This document shows, piece after piece, positions 11,483 through 11,808 of a stretch of 11,808 bases of DNA. The position numbers were made by a program, and so were the translations under genes. The notes under the pieces are model-generated. The model saw only the letters and a program-made list of their open reading frames with translations, ran no database searches and was not told where the DNA came from. Source of the DNA: CAKVLG01 sp045637805 (GTDB lineage: Bacteria > Bacillota > Clostridia > Christensenellales > UBA1242); contig JAZUAE010000022.1 in NCBI GenBank assembly GCA_045637805.1, positions 1-11,808 of the forward strand. The letters run 5' to 3'. Positions within the stretch are counted from its first letter, which is position 1. Each line of letters starts with the position of its first letter.

Positions 11483-11808
11483 TTACCTTTTCATGTAAAA
11501 ATACGCTTGTTGACCATATTTGTAGATAAGCGAAGCTAAAGTCATTGGGATAGCATTGTAGAGATTTTGCGCGAAAATGGCGAAGTTTTGATGGTTTGCG
11601 GCAAATTTAGAAAAAGAGGCAATGACATCGAATCCGGTTTTTTTGTAAATTGCATAGCCAGGCAAAAACCACGCTACATAGGTAATAAATTGCGTCTCTT
11701 GCATCAAAGGATAAAATTTCACATACGATTTCAAGTCGTAAACAAATTTCTGTGCAAAATATTTCGCGACATTTTTGGTGATTTCCCATTTGGAAGGCTT
11801 ATAATCTT
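11483..11808 (-). CDS. C-terminal part of an unknown protein (5' end outside window)
   Basis: The reading frame is open without a stop from the window edge to TAA at 11483-11485, giving at least 107 residues that begin DYKPSKWEITKNVAKYFAQK; the true start lies outside. A TTG at 11734 has no convincing ribosome binding site and is probably internal. The fragment is aromatic and Lys-rich, with hydrophobic segments (FITYVAWFLPGYAIY and MTLASLIYKYG) and the end YGQQAYFYMKR. No family is recognised. The stop is ten bases before the LRR protein start, and the ribosome binding site of the LRR gene abuts its end, so the two genes are almost certainly cotranscribed and perhaps functionally linked. Confidence 0.6.
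   Translation of the reverse strand, partial: DYKPSKWEITKNVAKYFAQKFVYDLKSYVKFYPLMQETQFITYVAWFLPGYAIYKKTGFDVIASFSKFAANHQNFAIFAQNLYNAIPMTLASLIYKYGQQAYFYMKR

Noticed and set aside
11607..11789. Second - strand frame near the right edge
   Set aside because: It overlaps the better-supported frame that stays open to the window edge and is directly coupled to the LRR gene.
1..11808. CRISPR array, tRNA or rRNA genes
   Set aside because: No regularly spaced repeats with unique spacers and no cloverleaf- or rRNA-like segments were recognised. The LRR and linker repeats are coding.

Overview
The window looks like a low-G+C Bacillota (Firmicutes) genome carrying the packaging and head end of a tailed-phage (siphovirus-type) prophage that runs into a block of exported-protein genes. 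The basis is the AT-rich sequence, strong AGGAGG-type ribosome binding sites, frequent TTG/GTG starts, sigma-A-like promoters, and phage proteins of the type found in Firmicutes prophages. The genus cannot be fixed from the sequence. A BspA-type leucine-rich repeat surface protein weakly suggests an anaerobic or host-associated bacterium.

Region 1 (about 1-1473, + strand) is the end of an early/middle phage module: a tiny membrane peptide, a Cys-rich small protein, a RusA-family Holliday junction resolvase, and a protein placed where Firmicutes phages carry their late-gene regulator. Region 2 (1514-8295) is the late packaging/head module. It opens with a near-consensus promoter followed at once by an intrinsic terminator, then a small ORF, a terminase small subunit candidate and a 53-residue very basic peptide. 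Next come a PAPS-reductase-like ATP pyrophosphatase overlapping a ParB-domain protein (an IbrA/IbrB-like pair) and an ASCH-domain gene on the opposite strand. The module continues with the terminase large subunit, a small zinc-finger protein, an SPP1-type portal protein and a MuF-type minor head protein. A second strong promoter plus terminator leader sits between the portal and MuF genes.

Region 3 (8296-11808) is not standard head module. No scaffold, protease or major capsid gene follows MuF. Instead there are two + strand genes for predicted exported proteins of unknown function, then a serine resolvase with an elaborate symmetric upstream region, then a bidirectional terminator. Facing it on the - strand is a BspA-type LRR protein with signal peptide, Pro/Ser/Arg linker, membrane anchor and Cys/His-rich tail, preceded in the same operon by a gene cut by the window edge.

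Taken together, RusA, the terminase subunits, portal and MuF would process, package and receive phage DNA. The ATP-pyrophosphatase/ParB/ASCH cluster embedded between the terminase genes is an accessory module of unknown role. The resolvase neighbourhood looks like a recombination-associated insertion of cell-envelope genes that has replaced, interrupted or been appended to the rest of the head and tail operon.
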